NCBI GenBank assembly: GCA_030066215.1
Contig: JASJCA010000063.1
Coordinates: forward strand, 1 to 40,310
Direction: 5' to 3'
DNA: 40,310 nucleotides
Source: Rhodobacter sp.
Lineage (GTDB): Bacteria; Pseudomonadota; Alphaproteobacteria; Rhodobacterales; Rhodobacteraceae
Both the position numbers and the translations under genes were made by a program. Of this stretch, positions 17,360-25,683 are shown piece by piece (position 1 is the first letter of the stretch; every line of letters begins with the position of its first letter). The notes under the pieces are model-generated. The model had not been told where the DNA came from. It searched no databases and worked only from the letters and a program-made list of their open reading frames with translations.

Positions 17360-19108
17360 ATGTCCGACTCGCCTGCCTCCGCCTACCAGGTTCTGGCCCG
17401 CAAATACCGGCCCGAGACCTTTGCCGATCTGGTCGGCCAGGACGCCATGGTGCGCACGCTGAAGAACGCGTTCCAGGCGGATCGGATCGCGCAGGCCTTC
17501 ATCCTCACCGGCATCCGCGGCACCGGCAAGACGACGACGGCGCGGATCATCGCCAAGGGGATGAACTGCGTGGGGCCGGACGGCGCGGGCGGCCCCACGA
17601 CCGACCCGTGCGGCGTTTGCGAGCATTGCGTGGCGATCGCCGAGAGCCGCCATGTGGACGTGATGGAGATGGACGCGGCCAGCCGGACTGGCGTGAACGA
17701 CATCCGCGAGATCATCGAATCGGTGGCCTATCGCGCAGCCTCGGCGCGTTACAAGATCTACATCATCGACGAAGTTCACATGCTGTCGACGAGCGCGTTC
17801 AACGCGCTTCTGAAGACGCTCGAGGAGCCGCCCGACCACGTCAAGTTCATCTTCGCCACGACCGAGATCCGCAAAGTGCCGGTGACCGTGCTGTCGCGCT
17901 GCCAGCGGTTCGATTTGCGGCGCATTGAGCCAGAGGTACAGATGGCGTTGTTGCGCAAGATTGCCGAGGCCGAGGGCGGCGCGATCTCGGACGAGGCGCT
18001 GGCCTTGATCACCCGCGCCGCAGAGGGGTCGGCGCGCGACGCGACCTCGCTTCTGGACCAGGCGCTGAGCCACGGTGCCGGCGAAACCACGGCGACGCAG
18101 GTCCGTGCCATGTTGGGGCTGGCCGACCGAGGCCGGGTAATGGACCTCTTCGACATGATCCTGAGGGGCGATGCGGCGGGTGCCTTGACCGAGCTTTCGG
18201 GGCAATACGCCGACGGTGCGGACCCACTGGCGGTGCTGGGCGATTTGGCCGAAATCACCCATTGGGTCAGCGTCATCAAGATCACGCCGGAGGCGGCCGA
18301 GGACCCCACCGTCAGCCCCGACGAGCGCAGCCGCGGCGCCGAGATGGCGGCGCGCCTGCCGATGCGGGTGCTGACGCGGATGTGGCAGATGCTGCTCAAG
18401 GCGCTCGACGAGACCGCGAGCGCGCCGAACGCGATGATGGCGGCCGAGATGGCGGTGATCCGCCTGACCCATGTCGCCGATCTGCCGCCGCCCGAGGAGC
18501 TGGTTCGCAAGCTGCAGGACATGCCGGCGCCTGGGCCCGGACCGGCCCCCGCACCCGCCGGCGCGCCCGGGCCGGGGCCAAAGGCGTCGGCCCCTGCGGT
18601 ACCCGCCTTGGACCGGGGCGGCGCTGCGGGCGGCGCCCAGACCGCGCGGGCGCTTTCTCCCGACAGCGCACTTGCCCGTTACGCCCGGTTCGACCAGGTC
18701 GTCGATCTCATCCGCGCCAACCGCGACGTCAAGCTGTTGGTCGAGGTGGAAACCACGCTGCGCCTGGCCCGCTACCAGCCTGGCCGCATCGAGTTCCAGC
18801 CGACCGAGGCCGCGCCCCGCGACCTCGCCGCCCGTCTTGCCGCCAAGCTGCAGCTCTGGACCGGCGTCCGCTGGGCCGTCAGTGTCGTCGCCGAGGGCGG
18901 TGGGCAGACCGTCGCAGAGGTCCGCGACGCCGACCGCCTGGCGCTCGAGGCCGAGGCCAAGGAACATCCCCTGGTACAGGCTGTGTTCGACGCCTTTCCC
19001 GATGCTCGGATTACCGAGATCCGCACGCTTGAGGACATCGCCGCCGAGGCTCAGACCGAGGCGCTGCCGGAAGTGGACGAGGAATGGGATCCCTTCGAAG
19101 AGGACTGA
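17360..19108 (+). CDS. dnaX: DNA polymerase III subunit gamma/tau
   Basis: Clamp-loader ATPase and organiser of the replisome, 582 aa. The AAA+ module shows YQVLARKYRPETFADLVGQ, Walker A GIRGTGKTT (51-59), a four-cysteine zinc site (C70, C84, C87, C90), Walker B IIDEVH (135-140), sensor FATTE and the SRC arginine finger. After domain III comes a Pro/Ala/Gly-rich linker (about 390-430) and then a tau-type C-terminal region. I see no slippery A-run that would make a separate gamma form. ATG 17360 matches family N-termini but lacks a good ribosome site; in-frame ATG 17246 has AGAGG before it and is the alternative. Confidence 0.95.
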   Translation: MSDSPASAYQVLARKYRPETFADLVGQDAMVRTLKNAFQADRIAQAFILTGIRGTGKTTTARIIAKGMNCVGPDGAGGPTTDPCGVCEHCVAIAESRHVDVMEMDAASRTGVNDIREIIESVAYRAASARYKIYIIDEVHMLSTSAFNALLKTLEEPPDHVKFIFATTEIRKVPVTVLSRCQRFDLRRIEPEVQMALLRKIAEAEGGAISDEALALITRAAEGSARDATSLLDQALSHGAGETTATQVRAMLGLADRGRVMDLFDMILRGDAAGALTELSGQYADGADPLAVLGDLAEITHWVSVIKITPEAAEDPTVSPDERSRGAEMAARLPMRVLTRMWQMLLKALDETASAPNAMMAAEMAVIRLTHVADLPPPEELVRKLQDMPAPGPGPAPAPAGAPGPGPKASAPAVPALDRGGAAGGAQTARALSPDSALARYARFDQVVDLIRANRDVKLLVEVETTLRLARYQPGRIEFQPTEAAPRDLAARLAAKLQLWTGVRWAVSVVAEGGGQTVAEVRDADRLALEAEAKEHPLVQAVFDAFPDARITEIRTLEDIAAEAQTEALPEVDEEWDPFEED

Positions 19109-19473
19109 TCCTCGCTGCGCTGCCGACCCAGGCGGTCGCCGAGGCTTGCGCCACGGTGCGCCCGGATTGGGACGGATCGCCGATGTCCACTTTGTCCGAG
19201 GCACTGTTTCTGGTCACCACCGTGCCGGTCTTGGTGCTTCTATTGGCCACGCTGGCGGCGCTGCGGTTCCGCAGCCAGTGGGGCGGGCTGGCGGTGGTGG
19301 TGCTGTGGACGGCGCTGGTGACCTTTCTGACCATGGTCGACCCCTCCGGCCTGCAGGCCGCCTCGCGCGCCGAGGGCTGCGTCGGATCGCCCGCCTTGTT
19401 CATCGCCGCCGTGGCTGCGATATGTGTGGCGACGGTCCTTTACACCGCCCCCCTTCCCAAGCGGACCGACTAA
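19084..19473 (+). CDS. Small membrane protein overlapping the dnaX 3' end, unknown function
   Basis: 129 aa with an N-terminal hydrophobic stretch ending in AVAEA (possible signal peptide, residues 1-20) and three further hydrophobic segments (about 38-60, 67-85 and 103-122). Two cysteines (near residues 22 and 97) would lie in extracytoplasmic loops. It overlaps dnaX by 25 nt in another frame and ends 12 nt before ybaB, so it is co-transcribed with the dnaX-ybaB-recR set. I do not recognise a named family. The start could instead be ATG 19183 (MSTLSEALF), which would remove the overlap and signal peptide. Confidence 0.65.
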   Translation: MGSLRRGLILAALPTQAVAEACATVRPDWDGSPMSTLSEALFLVTTVPVLVLLLATLAALRFRSQWGGLAVVVLWTALVTFLTMVDPSGLQAASRAEGCVGSPALFIAAVAAICVATVLYTAPLPKRTD

Positions 19474-19485
19474 CGGAGTGAGCCC

Positions 19486-19830
19486 ATGTTCAAAGGCCTC
19501 GGCAATCTCGGCGACATGGCCGGGATGATGAAGAAAGCCAAGGAAATGCAGGAAAAGATGGCCGAGATGCAGGATGCGCTCGGGACCATCACGGTGACCG
19601 GCGAGGCCGGCGCGGGCCTGGTCAAGGCGACCGCCACCGCCAAGGGCGAGCTGACCGGGCTCGTGATCGACCCGTCGATCTTTTCGCCCGACGACAAGGA
19701 GGTCGCCGAGGACTTGATCCTGGCCGCTGTCAAAGACGCGCAGGCCAAGGCGGCTGAGCGCGGCCGGGAAGAGATGCAGAAGATCACCGAAGGCCTGGGC
19801 CTGCCGGCGGACATGAAGCTGCCGTTCTGA
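19486..19830 (+). CDS. ybaB: YbaB/EbfC-family nucleoid-associated protein
   Basis: A 114-aa dimeric DNA-binding protein. The family pattern is clear: [20 protein letters not shown], then [13 protein letters not shown] (helix), the strand region [20 protein letters not shown], and C-terminal [27 protein letters not shown] with [12 protein letters not shown] at the end. GGAGTG precedes the ATG. Its place between dnaX and recR is conserved in many bacteria. Confidence 0.95.
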   Translation: MFKGLGNLGDMAGMMKKAKEMQEKMAEMQDALGTITVTGEAGAGLVKATATAKGELTGLVIDPSIFSPDDKEVAEDLILAAVKDAQAKAAERGREEMQKITEGLGLPADMKLPF

Positions 19831-19875
19831 CCGGCTTGGGCGCGATCTTCATCTGGCCGGACATATCCCGGGGGT

Positions 19876-19894
19876 CCGGGGGCAGCGCCCCCGG
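19876..19894 (+). promoter_or_regulatory. Strong hairpin just upstream of recR
   Basis: A perfect 8-bp GC stem (CCGGGGGC and its complement, loop AGC) ends 9 nt before the recR start codon, where a ribosome site should be. There is no clear Shine-Dalgarno sequence between. It could limit recR translation or trim the transcript after ybaB. No T-run follows, so it is not a normal terminator. Confidence 0.45.
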
Positions 19895-19903
19895 CGGCGC
19901 GCC

Positions 19904-20500
19904 ATGAGCGACACGCCGAAGGACATCGAGACCCTGATCGAGATGATGGCCAAGCTGCCGGGGCTTGGGCCGCGCTCGGCCCGCCGCGCGGTTCTGCATC
20001 TGATCAAGAAGCGCGGGCTCTTGATGACGCCCTTGGCCGACGCGATGCATAGCGTAGCGGCGACAGCGCGCGAATGCCTCAATTGCGGCAACGTCTCGAC
20101 CGCCGAGATCTGTGCGATCTGCGCGGCCGAGAAACGGGCCAATGGCGAGATCTGCGTGGTCGAGGATGTGGCCGATCTCTGGGCGATGGAGCGTGCCGCG
20201 GTGTTCAAGGGCCGCTACCACGTGCTGGGCGGCACGCTGTCGGCGCTCGATGCGGTGGGGCCTGAGGATCTGCGCATCCCCAAGCTGCTCGACCGGGTCG
20301 AGGCCGAACACGTCACCGAGGTGATCCTGGCCCTGAACGCCACCGTCGATGGCCAGACGACGGCGCATTACATTGCCGACCAGCTGGAACACCGCGTGCG
20401 GGTGACGTCGCTGGCCCAGGGCGTGCCGATCGGCGGCGAGCTCGACTATCTCGACGACGGCACCATCACGGCGGCGCTGAAGGCGCGCAAGTCGGTTTGA
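19904..20500 (+). CDS. recR: Recombination mediator protein RecR
   Basis: Works with RecF and RecO to load RecA at gaps during recombinational repair. The 198-aa product has the helix-hairpin-helix [19 protein letters not shown] (about 15-33), the zinc finger [16 protein letters not shown] (C60, C63, C72, C75), and a Toprim domain with [14 protein letters not shown] and later [16 protein letters not shown]. Normal length. Last of the dnaX-ybaB-recR group. Confidence 0.95.
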   Translation: MSDTPKDIETLIEMMAKLPGLGPRSARRAVLHLIKKRGLLMTPLADAMHSVAATARECLNCGNVSTAEICAICAAEKRANGEICVVEDVADLWAMERAAVFKGRYHVLGGTLSALDAVGPEDLRIPKLLDRVEAEHVTEVILALNATVDGQTTAHYIADQLEHRVRVTSLAQGVPIGGELDYLDDGTITAALKARKSV

Positions 20501-20534
20501 CGGGGCTGGGCGTTATGGTGTCGCGCTCTGCCCC

Positions 20535-20705
20535 GGGCACGGAATCAAGGGGCGCAGCCCCGCCGTGCCCATCGCCGCCCCGCCCCGGAGGGGTGGCGAT
20601 TTGTCGAGGCTCGCGCACCGCGTGAGGTCCTACGGACGCGACAGCCATAAAGTACTGCCGTTCTAAGGCTGGCTCGCCACCCCGCGGGTCGGCGATGGGC
20701 ACGGC
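20535..20705 (-). repeat. Structured dispersed element, copy B
   Basis: Second copy, minus orientation, in the convergent gap between recR and the permease gene. Arms 20705-20685 and 20582-20562 pair at 20 of 21 positions. The inner arms GGGGTGGCGA and TCGCCACCCC pair perfectly. The terminal hairpin has GGGCACGG with CCGTGCCC and inner GGGGC-TGC-GCCCC. Against copy C I count 23 mismatches over 171 nt and no gap. The remaining 118 nt to the permease stop show nothing I can name. Confidence 0.85.
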
Positions 20706-20823
20706 TCCTCGCTAAGTGTCCGTTCATTGAGGCGTTCAGTCCCCGGCATTCGCATCTAGGCGCCGCCCCTGGGGACTGCCTTGCCTCGCTCACCCAAGCG
20801 ACGGCAGCGGCACCCGCCCCGGG

Positions 20824-23358
20824 CTATTCGCTCGCCCGCAACACCTGGGCCGGGCGGGCCGCAAGCGGCCGCCAGGCAAAGGCCAGCCCGGCCCCCAAGG
20901 TCGTCAGCACGCCGCCGGTCACGATGGCAACGGCCGAGACCGGCTCGAACCGGAATTCGGTCTCCATCACGAAGGTCGTCACCGCCCAGCCCGCCAGCCC
21001 GCCGGCGGCGATGGCCACCAGCCCCGCCGCCAGACCGAACATCGCCGAGCGCAGCGCGAAATTCGTCAGCACCGAGCCCCGGGTCGCGCCGAGCGTCTTC
21101 AGGATCGCCGCCTCGTAGGTCCGTGCCCGCTCGCCGGCCGCGGCGGCGCCGATCAGCACGATCAGCCCGGTCACCAGCGTCGCCATCGCGCCATAGGTGG
21201 TCGCCGCGGCGATCCCCGACAGCACCTCGCTGACCCGATCGATGGCGTCGCGCACCCGGATCATGGTGATGTTGGGATAGGCCCCGCCGATGTCGCGCAA
21301 CAGCTGCGCCTCGGCCTCGGGCTCGGCATAGACAGTGGCGATGTGGGTGTGCGGCGCCCCGGCCAGCGCGCCGGGGTTCATCGACAGGATAAAACCGATC
21401 CCGGCGGTCGAGAAGTCGACGTTGCGGAAGCTGGTGATCCGCGCGGCGATGTCGCGGCCGAGCACGTTGATGGTGATCTCGTCGCCCAGCCGCAGCCCCA
21501 TCTCGGCGGCCTCTTCGGCGGCGAAGCTCACCTGTGGCGGGCCGGTGTAATCGGCGTCCCACCAGGTCCCCGCCGTCACTTCGGCCCCGGCGGGAGGCGC
21601 GGCCGAATAGGTGATCCCGCGGTCGCCCTGCAGCACCCAATGCTCGCCGGCCACCTCGCGCGCTGGCCGGCCGTTGATCTGCGTGATCACACCCCGCAGC
21701 ATCGGCGCGCTTTCGACCCTGGCGACGCCGGGATCGCCGGTGGTACGGTCGAGGAAGCCCTGCAGCTGGTCGTTCTGGATGTCGACGACGAAATAGCTCG
21801 GCGCCACGTCCGGCAGGTCGCGGGCAATGGCGCCGCGCAGGTTTGAATCGATCTGCCCGACGGCGGCCAGCACGGTCAGCCCAAGCCCGAGCGACAGCAC
21901 CACCGAGCCGGCCTCGCTGCCCGGCCCCCCGACGGACCCAAGCGCCATGCGCAGCGCGCTGCGTCCCCGCACGGCGCGGGCCCGGGCGGCGCGGCGGGCG
22001 AGCCGACGGGTGGCGAGCGCCATGGCGATCAGCACGACGAAGGCGGCGAAAAGCCCGGCGGCGGACCAGAGCGTCAGGGTGACGAGGCCCGAAAGCGTCG
22101 CCGCAGTGGCGATCAGCGCCGCCAGGATCGCTGCGGAGACGGCGAGATAGGGCCAGCGCGGCCAAGCCAGCCGGTGCAGCGCGCCGTCGCGGAAGAGCGC
22201 CGCGGCGCGCACCTGCTCGGTCCGGGCCAGCGGCCAAAGCGTGAAGAGCGCGGCCGCAAGCGCGCCGTAAAGCGCCGCCTCGGCCAACGGGGCGGGGTGC
22301 AGGCCGAAGGCGGCGGGCAGCGGCAGGCGGGCCTCGATCAGCGGCGCGAAGGCCAGCGGCGCCAGCGCGCCGAGGATCAACCCAAGCGCGATGCCGAGCG
22401 CGGTGAGCGCGGCGATCTGCAGCGCATAGGCGACGAAGATGGTGCGGGTCTCGGCGCCGAGGGTCTTGAGCGTGGCGATCACGCCGGTCTTCTCGTCGAG
22501 ATAGGCGCGCACTGCGGCCGAGACGCCGACCCCGCCGACGGCCAGCCCGGCGAGCCCAACCAGCACCAGGAAGGCGCCCAGGCGGTCGACGAATTCGGTG
22601 ACGCCGGGCGCGCCATTGCGGCTGTCGCGCCAGCGCAGACCCGCCTCTTGCAAGGCCTGCGCCGCCGCGGCCTCCATCGCTGCGAGGTCCGTGCCTTCGA
22701 CGAATTCCAGGCGGTAGGCGGTCTCGTAAAGCGTGCCGGGCTGCAACAGGCCCGAGACCTGCAGCGCCTCGGTGCGGACGATGGTGCGGGGGCCGAGGCC
22801 GAACCCACCGCCAGCGCCGTCGGGCTCGTGCATCAGCGCGGCCATCAGCACGAAGTCCTGGGTGCCAAGCCGGAATCGGTCGCCGACGGCCAGACCCATG
22901 CGCCCGATCAACACGCCGTCCATCACCGCGCCGGGCAGGCCGTCAGCGCCGTCCAAAGCCTCGGCGAGCGGCATCGGCGGGTCCAGCTCGGCCACGCCAT
23001 AGATCGGATAGGCGGCATCGACGCCTTTGACCTGGGTCAGCCCGCGCTCGGTCCCGCCGTCGCGGTCGGCCACGGCCATCGACCGGAAATCGACAATCTC
23101 CGAAACCGTCGTGGCGTTGGCCTCCATCCAGGCACGTTCCTGAGGCTCGGCGAAGCGGTAGGTCAACTGGATCTCGGCATCGCCGCCCAGGATCACCGCG
23201 CCCTCGCGCTGCAGCCCCACCTCGATCGAGGCGCGCACGCTACCGACCGCGGCGATGGCCGCGACGCCGAGCGCAAGGCAGGCCAGGAAGACGCGGAAGC
23301 CCCGCAGCCCGCCGCGCAGCTCGCGCCGGGCGATTCGGGCGGCGTTCGGCAGGCTCAT
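20824..23358 (-). CDS. FtsX-family ABC transporter permease (YbbP-like)
   Basis: An 844-aa inner-membrane protein with the double FtsX layout: an N-terminal membrane helix (about 20-42), a large periplasmic domain (about 45-245), then membrane segments in groups. A second periplasmic domain (about 500-700) and a final three-helix FtsX unit follow (TLVTGLIVLIGAAAAGERARTYEAAILKTLGATR). The motif YLDEKTGVIATLKTLGAETRTIF in the first FtsX unit is typical. This is the YbbP kind, paired with YbbA-type ATPase and often next to a TesA-like esterase, as here. Proposed roles are lipid or envelope-compound extraction; the substrate is unknown. The start overlaps the ATPase stop (ATGA). Confidence 0.9.
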   Translation of the reverse strand: MSLPNAARIARRELRGGLRGFRVFLACLALGVAAIAAVGSVRASIEVGLQREGAVILGGDAEIQLTYRFAEPQERAWMEANATTVSEIVDFRSMAVADRDGGTERGLTQVKGVDAAYPIYGVAELDPPMPLAEALDGADGLPGAVMDGVLIGRMGLAVGDRFRLGTQDFVLMAALMHEPDGAGGGFGLGPRTIVRTEALQVSGLLQPGTLYETAYRLEFVEGTDLAAMEAAAAQALQEAGLRWRDSRNGAPGVTEFVDRLGAFLVLVGLAGLAVGGVGVSAAVRAYLDEKTGVIATLKTLGAETRTIFVAYALQIAALTALGIALGLILGALAPLAFAPLIEARLPLPAAFGLHPAPLAEAALYGALAAALFTLWPLARTEQVRAAALFRDGALHRLAWPRWPYLAVSAAILAALIATAATLSGLVTLTLWSAAGLFAAFVVLIAMALATRRLARRAARARAVRGRSALRMALGSVGGPGSEAGSVVLSLGLGLTVLAAVGQIDSNLRGAIARDLPDVAPSYFVVDIQNDQLQGFLDRTTGDPGVARVESAPMLRGVITQINGRPAREVAGEHWVLQGDRGITYSAAPPAGAEVTAGTWWDADYTGPPQVSFAAEEAAEMGLRLGDEITINVLGRDIAARITSFRNVDFSTAGIGFILSMNPGALAGAPHTHIATVYAEPEAEAQLLRDIGGAYPNITMIRVRDAIDRVSEVLSGIAAATTYGAMATLVTGLIVLIGAAAAGERARTYEAAILKTLGATRGSVLTNFALRSAMFGLAAGLVAIAAGGLAGWAVTTFVMETEFRFEPVSAVAIVTGGVLTTLGAGLAFAWRPLAARPAQVLRASE

Positions 23359-24050
23359 TCGGCGGCGTCCCGGATCTCGTCCGGCGCCAGGCGGCCGTCG
23401 GTCAGCCGCACCACGCGGTCGCAGCGGGCGGCGAGATCGGGGGCATGGGTGACCAGGACCAGCGTGGCGCCGTGCCGGTCGCGCAGGCCGAAGAGCAGGT
23501 CCATGATGGCCTGCCCTGTGGCGCCGTCGAGATTGCCGGTGGGCTCGTCCGCCAACAGGATGTCGGGCCGCGGCGCGGCGGCGCGGGCCAGCGCCACGCG
23601 CTGCTGCTCGCCACCGGACATCTGAGCGGGGTAGTGATGCGTGCGCTCGGCGAGCCCCATTGCGGCCAGTTCGGCCTCGGCCAGGTCGAAGGCGTCGGCC
23701 GCTCCGGCCAGTTCCAGCGGCGTGGCGACGTTTTCCAGCGCCGTCATCGTCGGAATCAGGTGGAAGGATTGAAACACCACGCCCATATGATGGCGGCGGA
23801 AGCGCGCGAGAGCGTCTTCGTTCATCGCGGTCAGGTCCTGGCCCAGCACCGCGATCCGCCCGGCTGTGGCCCGCTCGAGCCCGCCCATGAGCATGAGGAG
23901 AGACGACTTGCCCGACCCCGACGGCCCCACCAGCCCCAGCGTTTCGCCCCGCTCGATCGCAAGCGAGATGCCCTTGAGGATGTCGACCCGGCCGGCATTG
24001 CCTTCGAGCGACAGCCGGGCGTTGTCGAGGGCGACGACAGTTTCAGACAT
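23355..24050 (-). CDS. ABC transporter ATP-binding protein (YbbA/LolD-like)
   Basis: Cytoplasmic ATPase for the adjacent FtsX-type permease, 231 aa. Walker A GPSGSGKSS (about 41-49), Q-loop VVFQSFHLIP, signature MSGGEQQRVALARA, Walker B ILLADEPTGNLD and H-loop LVTHA are all present. This is the MacB/LolD class of ATPase. ATG 24050 gives the normal N-terminus (MSETVVALDN). It is divergent from the esterase gene, 43 nt between starts, so the two transcripts probably share a control region, as in the E. coli ybbAP/tesA locus. Confidence 0.93.
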   Translation of the reverse strand: MSETVVALDNARLSLEGNAGRVDILKGISLAIERGETLGLVGPSGSGKSSLLMLMGGLERATAGRIAVLGQDLTAMNEDALARFRRHHMGVVFQSFHLIPTMTALENVATPLELAGAADAFDLAEAELAAMGLAERTHHYPAQMSGGEQQRVALARAAAPRPDILLADEPTGNLDGATGQAIMDLLFGLRDRHGATLVLVTHAPDLAARCDRVVRLTDGRLAPDEIRDAAE

Positions 24051-24093
24051 GGGGCGCGTCCTTTGGCGGGGTCTCGGTTTGGGATATGGGGTG

Positions 24094-24729
24094 ATGCGTG
24101 CGCTGCGCAACCTTTGCGGCGCAGTTCTGCTGGCAGGGACGGCGCAGGCGGAGCCGGTGGTGATCGCGGCTTTGGGCGACAGCCTGACCCAGGGCTACGG
24201 GCTGGTGCCCGAGGACGGCTTCGTGCCGCAGCTCGAACGCTGGCTGGTGGCGCAGGGCGCCGAGGCGCGGGTGCTGAACGCCGGGGTGTCGGGCGACACG
24301 ACGCAAGGCGGGCTGTCCCGGGTCGACTGGACGCTGACGCCCGAGGTCGATGCGATGATCGTGGCCCTTGGCGGAAACGACCTGCTGCGTGGGATCGATC
24401 CCGCGGTGAGCCGGGCGAATTTGGCCGGTATCCTGCAGGCGGCCGACGGTGCCGAGGTCGAGGTGATGCTGGTCGGTCTGACGGCGCCGGGCAACTACGG
24501 GCCTGACTTCAAACGGGATTTCGACGCCATGTATCCGGAGTTGGCTGCGGAATTCGGTGCGCTGCATGTGGCGAGCTTCCTGGGCCCGTTGTCGGAGCGG
24601 GCGGAGGAAGCAGGCGCGGTCCAGCGCTATATGCAGGCCGACGGCATCCACCCGAACGCCGAGGGCGTGGCGCTGATCGTCGAAGGGCTGGGGCCGGCCG
24701 TGCTGGAGCTGATCGCGCGGGTCGAGTGA
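24094..24729 (+). CDS. tesA: SGNH/GDSL-family esterase, TesA-like (arylesterase / lysophospholipase)
   Basis: A periplasmic hydrolase of 211 aa. Signal peptide at residues 1-19 (MRALRNLCGAVLLAGTAQA). The SGNH blocks are complete: GDSLTQGYG with nucleophile S30, GVSGDTTQGG (block II), GGNDLLRG (block III) and DGIHPNAEG carrying the catalytic Asp and His. E. coli TesA has thioesterase, lysophospholipase and arylesterase activity. Divergent placement from the YbbA/YbbP-type transporter is conserved in other bacteria and suggests linked work on lipids (inference). Confidence 0.92.
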   Translation: MRALRNLCGAVLLAGTAQAEPVVIAALGDSLTQGYGLVPEDGFVPQLERWLVAQGAEARVLNAGVSGDTTQGGLSRVDWTLTPEVDAMIVALGGNDLLRGIDPAVSRANLAGILQAADGAEVEVMLVGLTAPGNYGPDFKRDFDAMYPELAAEFGALHVASFLGPLSERAEEAGAVQRYMQADGIHPNAEGVALIVEGLGPAVLELIARVE

Positions 24730-24762
24730 CCGGCGGCGCAGGATTTCACGGACATCCTGGGG

Positions 24763-24785
24763 ACAAAACCTCGACGAGGTTTTGT
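24763..24785. terminator. AT-rich hairpin, terminator between convergent tesA and tag (first)
   Basis: A perfect 10-bp stem whose arms are ACAAAACCTC and GAGGTTTTGT around a GAC loop, 33 nt after the tesA stop. The stem supplies its own TTTTG tract, as in many bidirectional terminators. No separate T-run follows. Confidence 0.55.
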
Positions 24786-24788
24786 GGT

Positions 24789-24809
24789 CAGATTTTCGTC
24801 GAAAATCTG
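24789..24809. terminator. AT-rich hairpin, terminator between convergent tesA and tag (second)
   Basis: A perfect 9-bp stem with arms CAGATTTTC and GAAAATCTG around a GTC loop. It sits immediately after the stop of the glycosylase gene on the minus strand. It is built like the neighbouring hairpin but with different arms, so each may serve one of the convergent genes. Confidence 0.55.
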
Positions 24810-24810
24810 T

Positions 24811-25479
24811 CTACCCGGTGCTCATCGCCAAGACCCGGCTGATCTCTTTGAGCGAGCGTCCGGATTGCCGGCGCCACTCGGTGAAGGCCTCTTGCACCTT
24901 GGCCATGGCCCCCTTCGAGGTGGGCGGCTTGTCGATCACGCCCTCGGCGATCAGCCGGGCCACGACGTCGCGGCTGAGGATGAAACTGTCGAGGCCGATG
25001 AAGCGCAGGGCGTAGGCGCCGGAATTTCCGCCGAGGCGGGTGCCGCGTTTCTTCAGCAGGTCCAGAAGACCGATGAAATCTTCCTTTGGCCAATGGGCGA
25101 AGCATTTGGCGGCGGTCCCATGTTCTGTAGCAAGCTCTTGAAGAAACGCGGCGTTGTCGCGGACCGACTGGATTTTCGCGCCGTGCCGGACGATGCGGGT
25201 GTCTTGGATCAGTTCGTCGAACCAGGCGTCGTCCATCATCGCGCATTTGCCGATGTCAAAGCCGTGGAACGCCTCTTCGAAACCGGGCCATTTGGTCTCG
25301 ATGACCTTCCAGTTGAAGCCCGCGCTGAAGACGTTCTTCGAGAATTGCGACAGCCAGCGGTCGTCTGGAATTCTCTCTAGCTCCGAGGGGCTTAGCGGCG
25401 GCTCGAGCTGCGCCTCAAGCGCGTCCGGGCCGCCCTTGCGGTCGGCGGCGATGGCGTAGATTTCGCCGAATGAGCGCAT
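24811..25479 (-). CDS. DNA-3-methyladenine glycosylase I family protein
   Basis: A 222-aa base-excision-repair enzyme of the Adenine_glyco family, which removes 3-methyladenine. Family features visible: MRSFGEIYAIAADRKGG, then LSQFSKNVFSAGFNWKVIETKWPGFEEAF, and DDAWFDELIQDTRIVRHGAKIQSVRDNAAF, which matches the Tag segment with the conserved RN near the active site. It lacks the N-terminal Cys and paired C-terminal His/Cys that bind zinc in E. coli Tag, so it belongs to a Tag-like branch. Convergent with tesA; 42 nt downstream of ccoS. Confidence 0.82.
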   Translation of the reverse strand: MRSFGEIYAIAADRKGGPDALEAQLEPPLSPSELERIPDDRWLSQFSKNVFSAGFNWKVIETKWPGFEEAFHGFDIGKCAMMDDAWFDELIQDTRIVRHGAKIQSVRDNAAFLQELATEHGTAAKCFAHWPKEDFIGLLDLLKKRGTRLGGNSGAYALRFIGLDSFILSRDVVARLIAEGVIDKPPTSKGAMAKVQEAFTEWRRQSGRSLKEISRVLAMSTG

Positions 25480-25521
25480 AGGTCAGGCCTCCGTCATTGG
25501 CAGCCTAGCAGACCTCTGGCG

Positions 25522-25680
25522 CTATGGCTTGGGCTTGTCGTCGTATTCGTCGCTGAGAATCCGGTGCGCGTCGCCCTTGGGGTCGTCGTATTGCTTCGAT
25601 TTCAGCGTCCAGAAAAACGCGGCAAGGCCGAGGCCGCCGAGGAACAGCGAGACCGGGATCAGGATCGCCAGGACTTCCAT
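25522..25680 (-). CDS. ccoS: cbb3-type cytochrome oxidase assembly protein CcoS
   Basis: A 52-aa single-span membrane protein needed to insert cofactors into cbb3 oxidase. It reads MEVLAILIPVSLFLGGLGLA, a membrane helix, then FFWTLKSKQYDDPKGDA, the CcoS hallmark with its YDD-G motif, and an acidic tail ending in KPKP. It starts 3 nt after the ccoI stop, last in ccoGHIS. Short, but the family pattern is specific. Confidence 0.92.
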   Translation of the reverse strand: MEVLAILIPVSLFLGGLGLAAFFWTLKSKQYDDPKGDAHRILSDEYDDKPKP

Positions 25681-25683
25681 TTT

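Noticed and set aside
17360-19108. Programmed frameshift in dnaX giving a short gamma subunit
   Set aside because: No A-rich slippery heptamer was seen around the domain III/IV junction.
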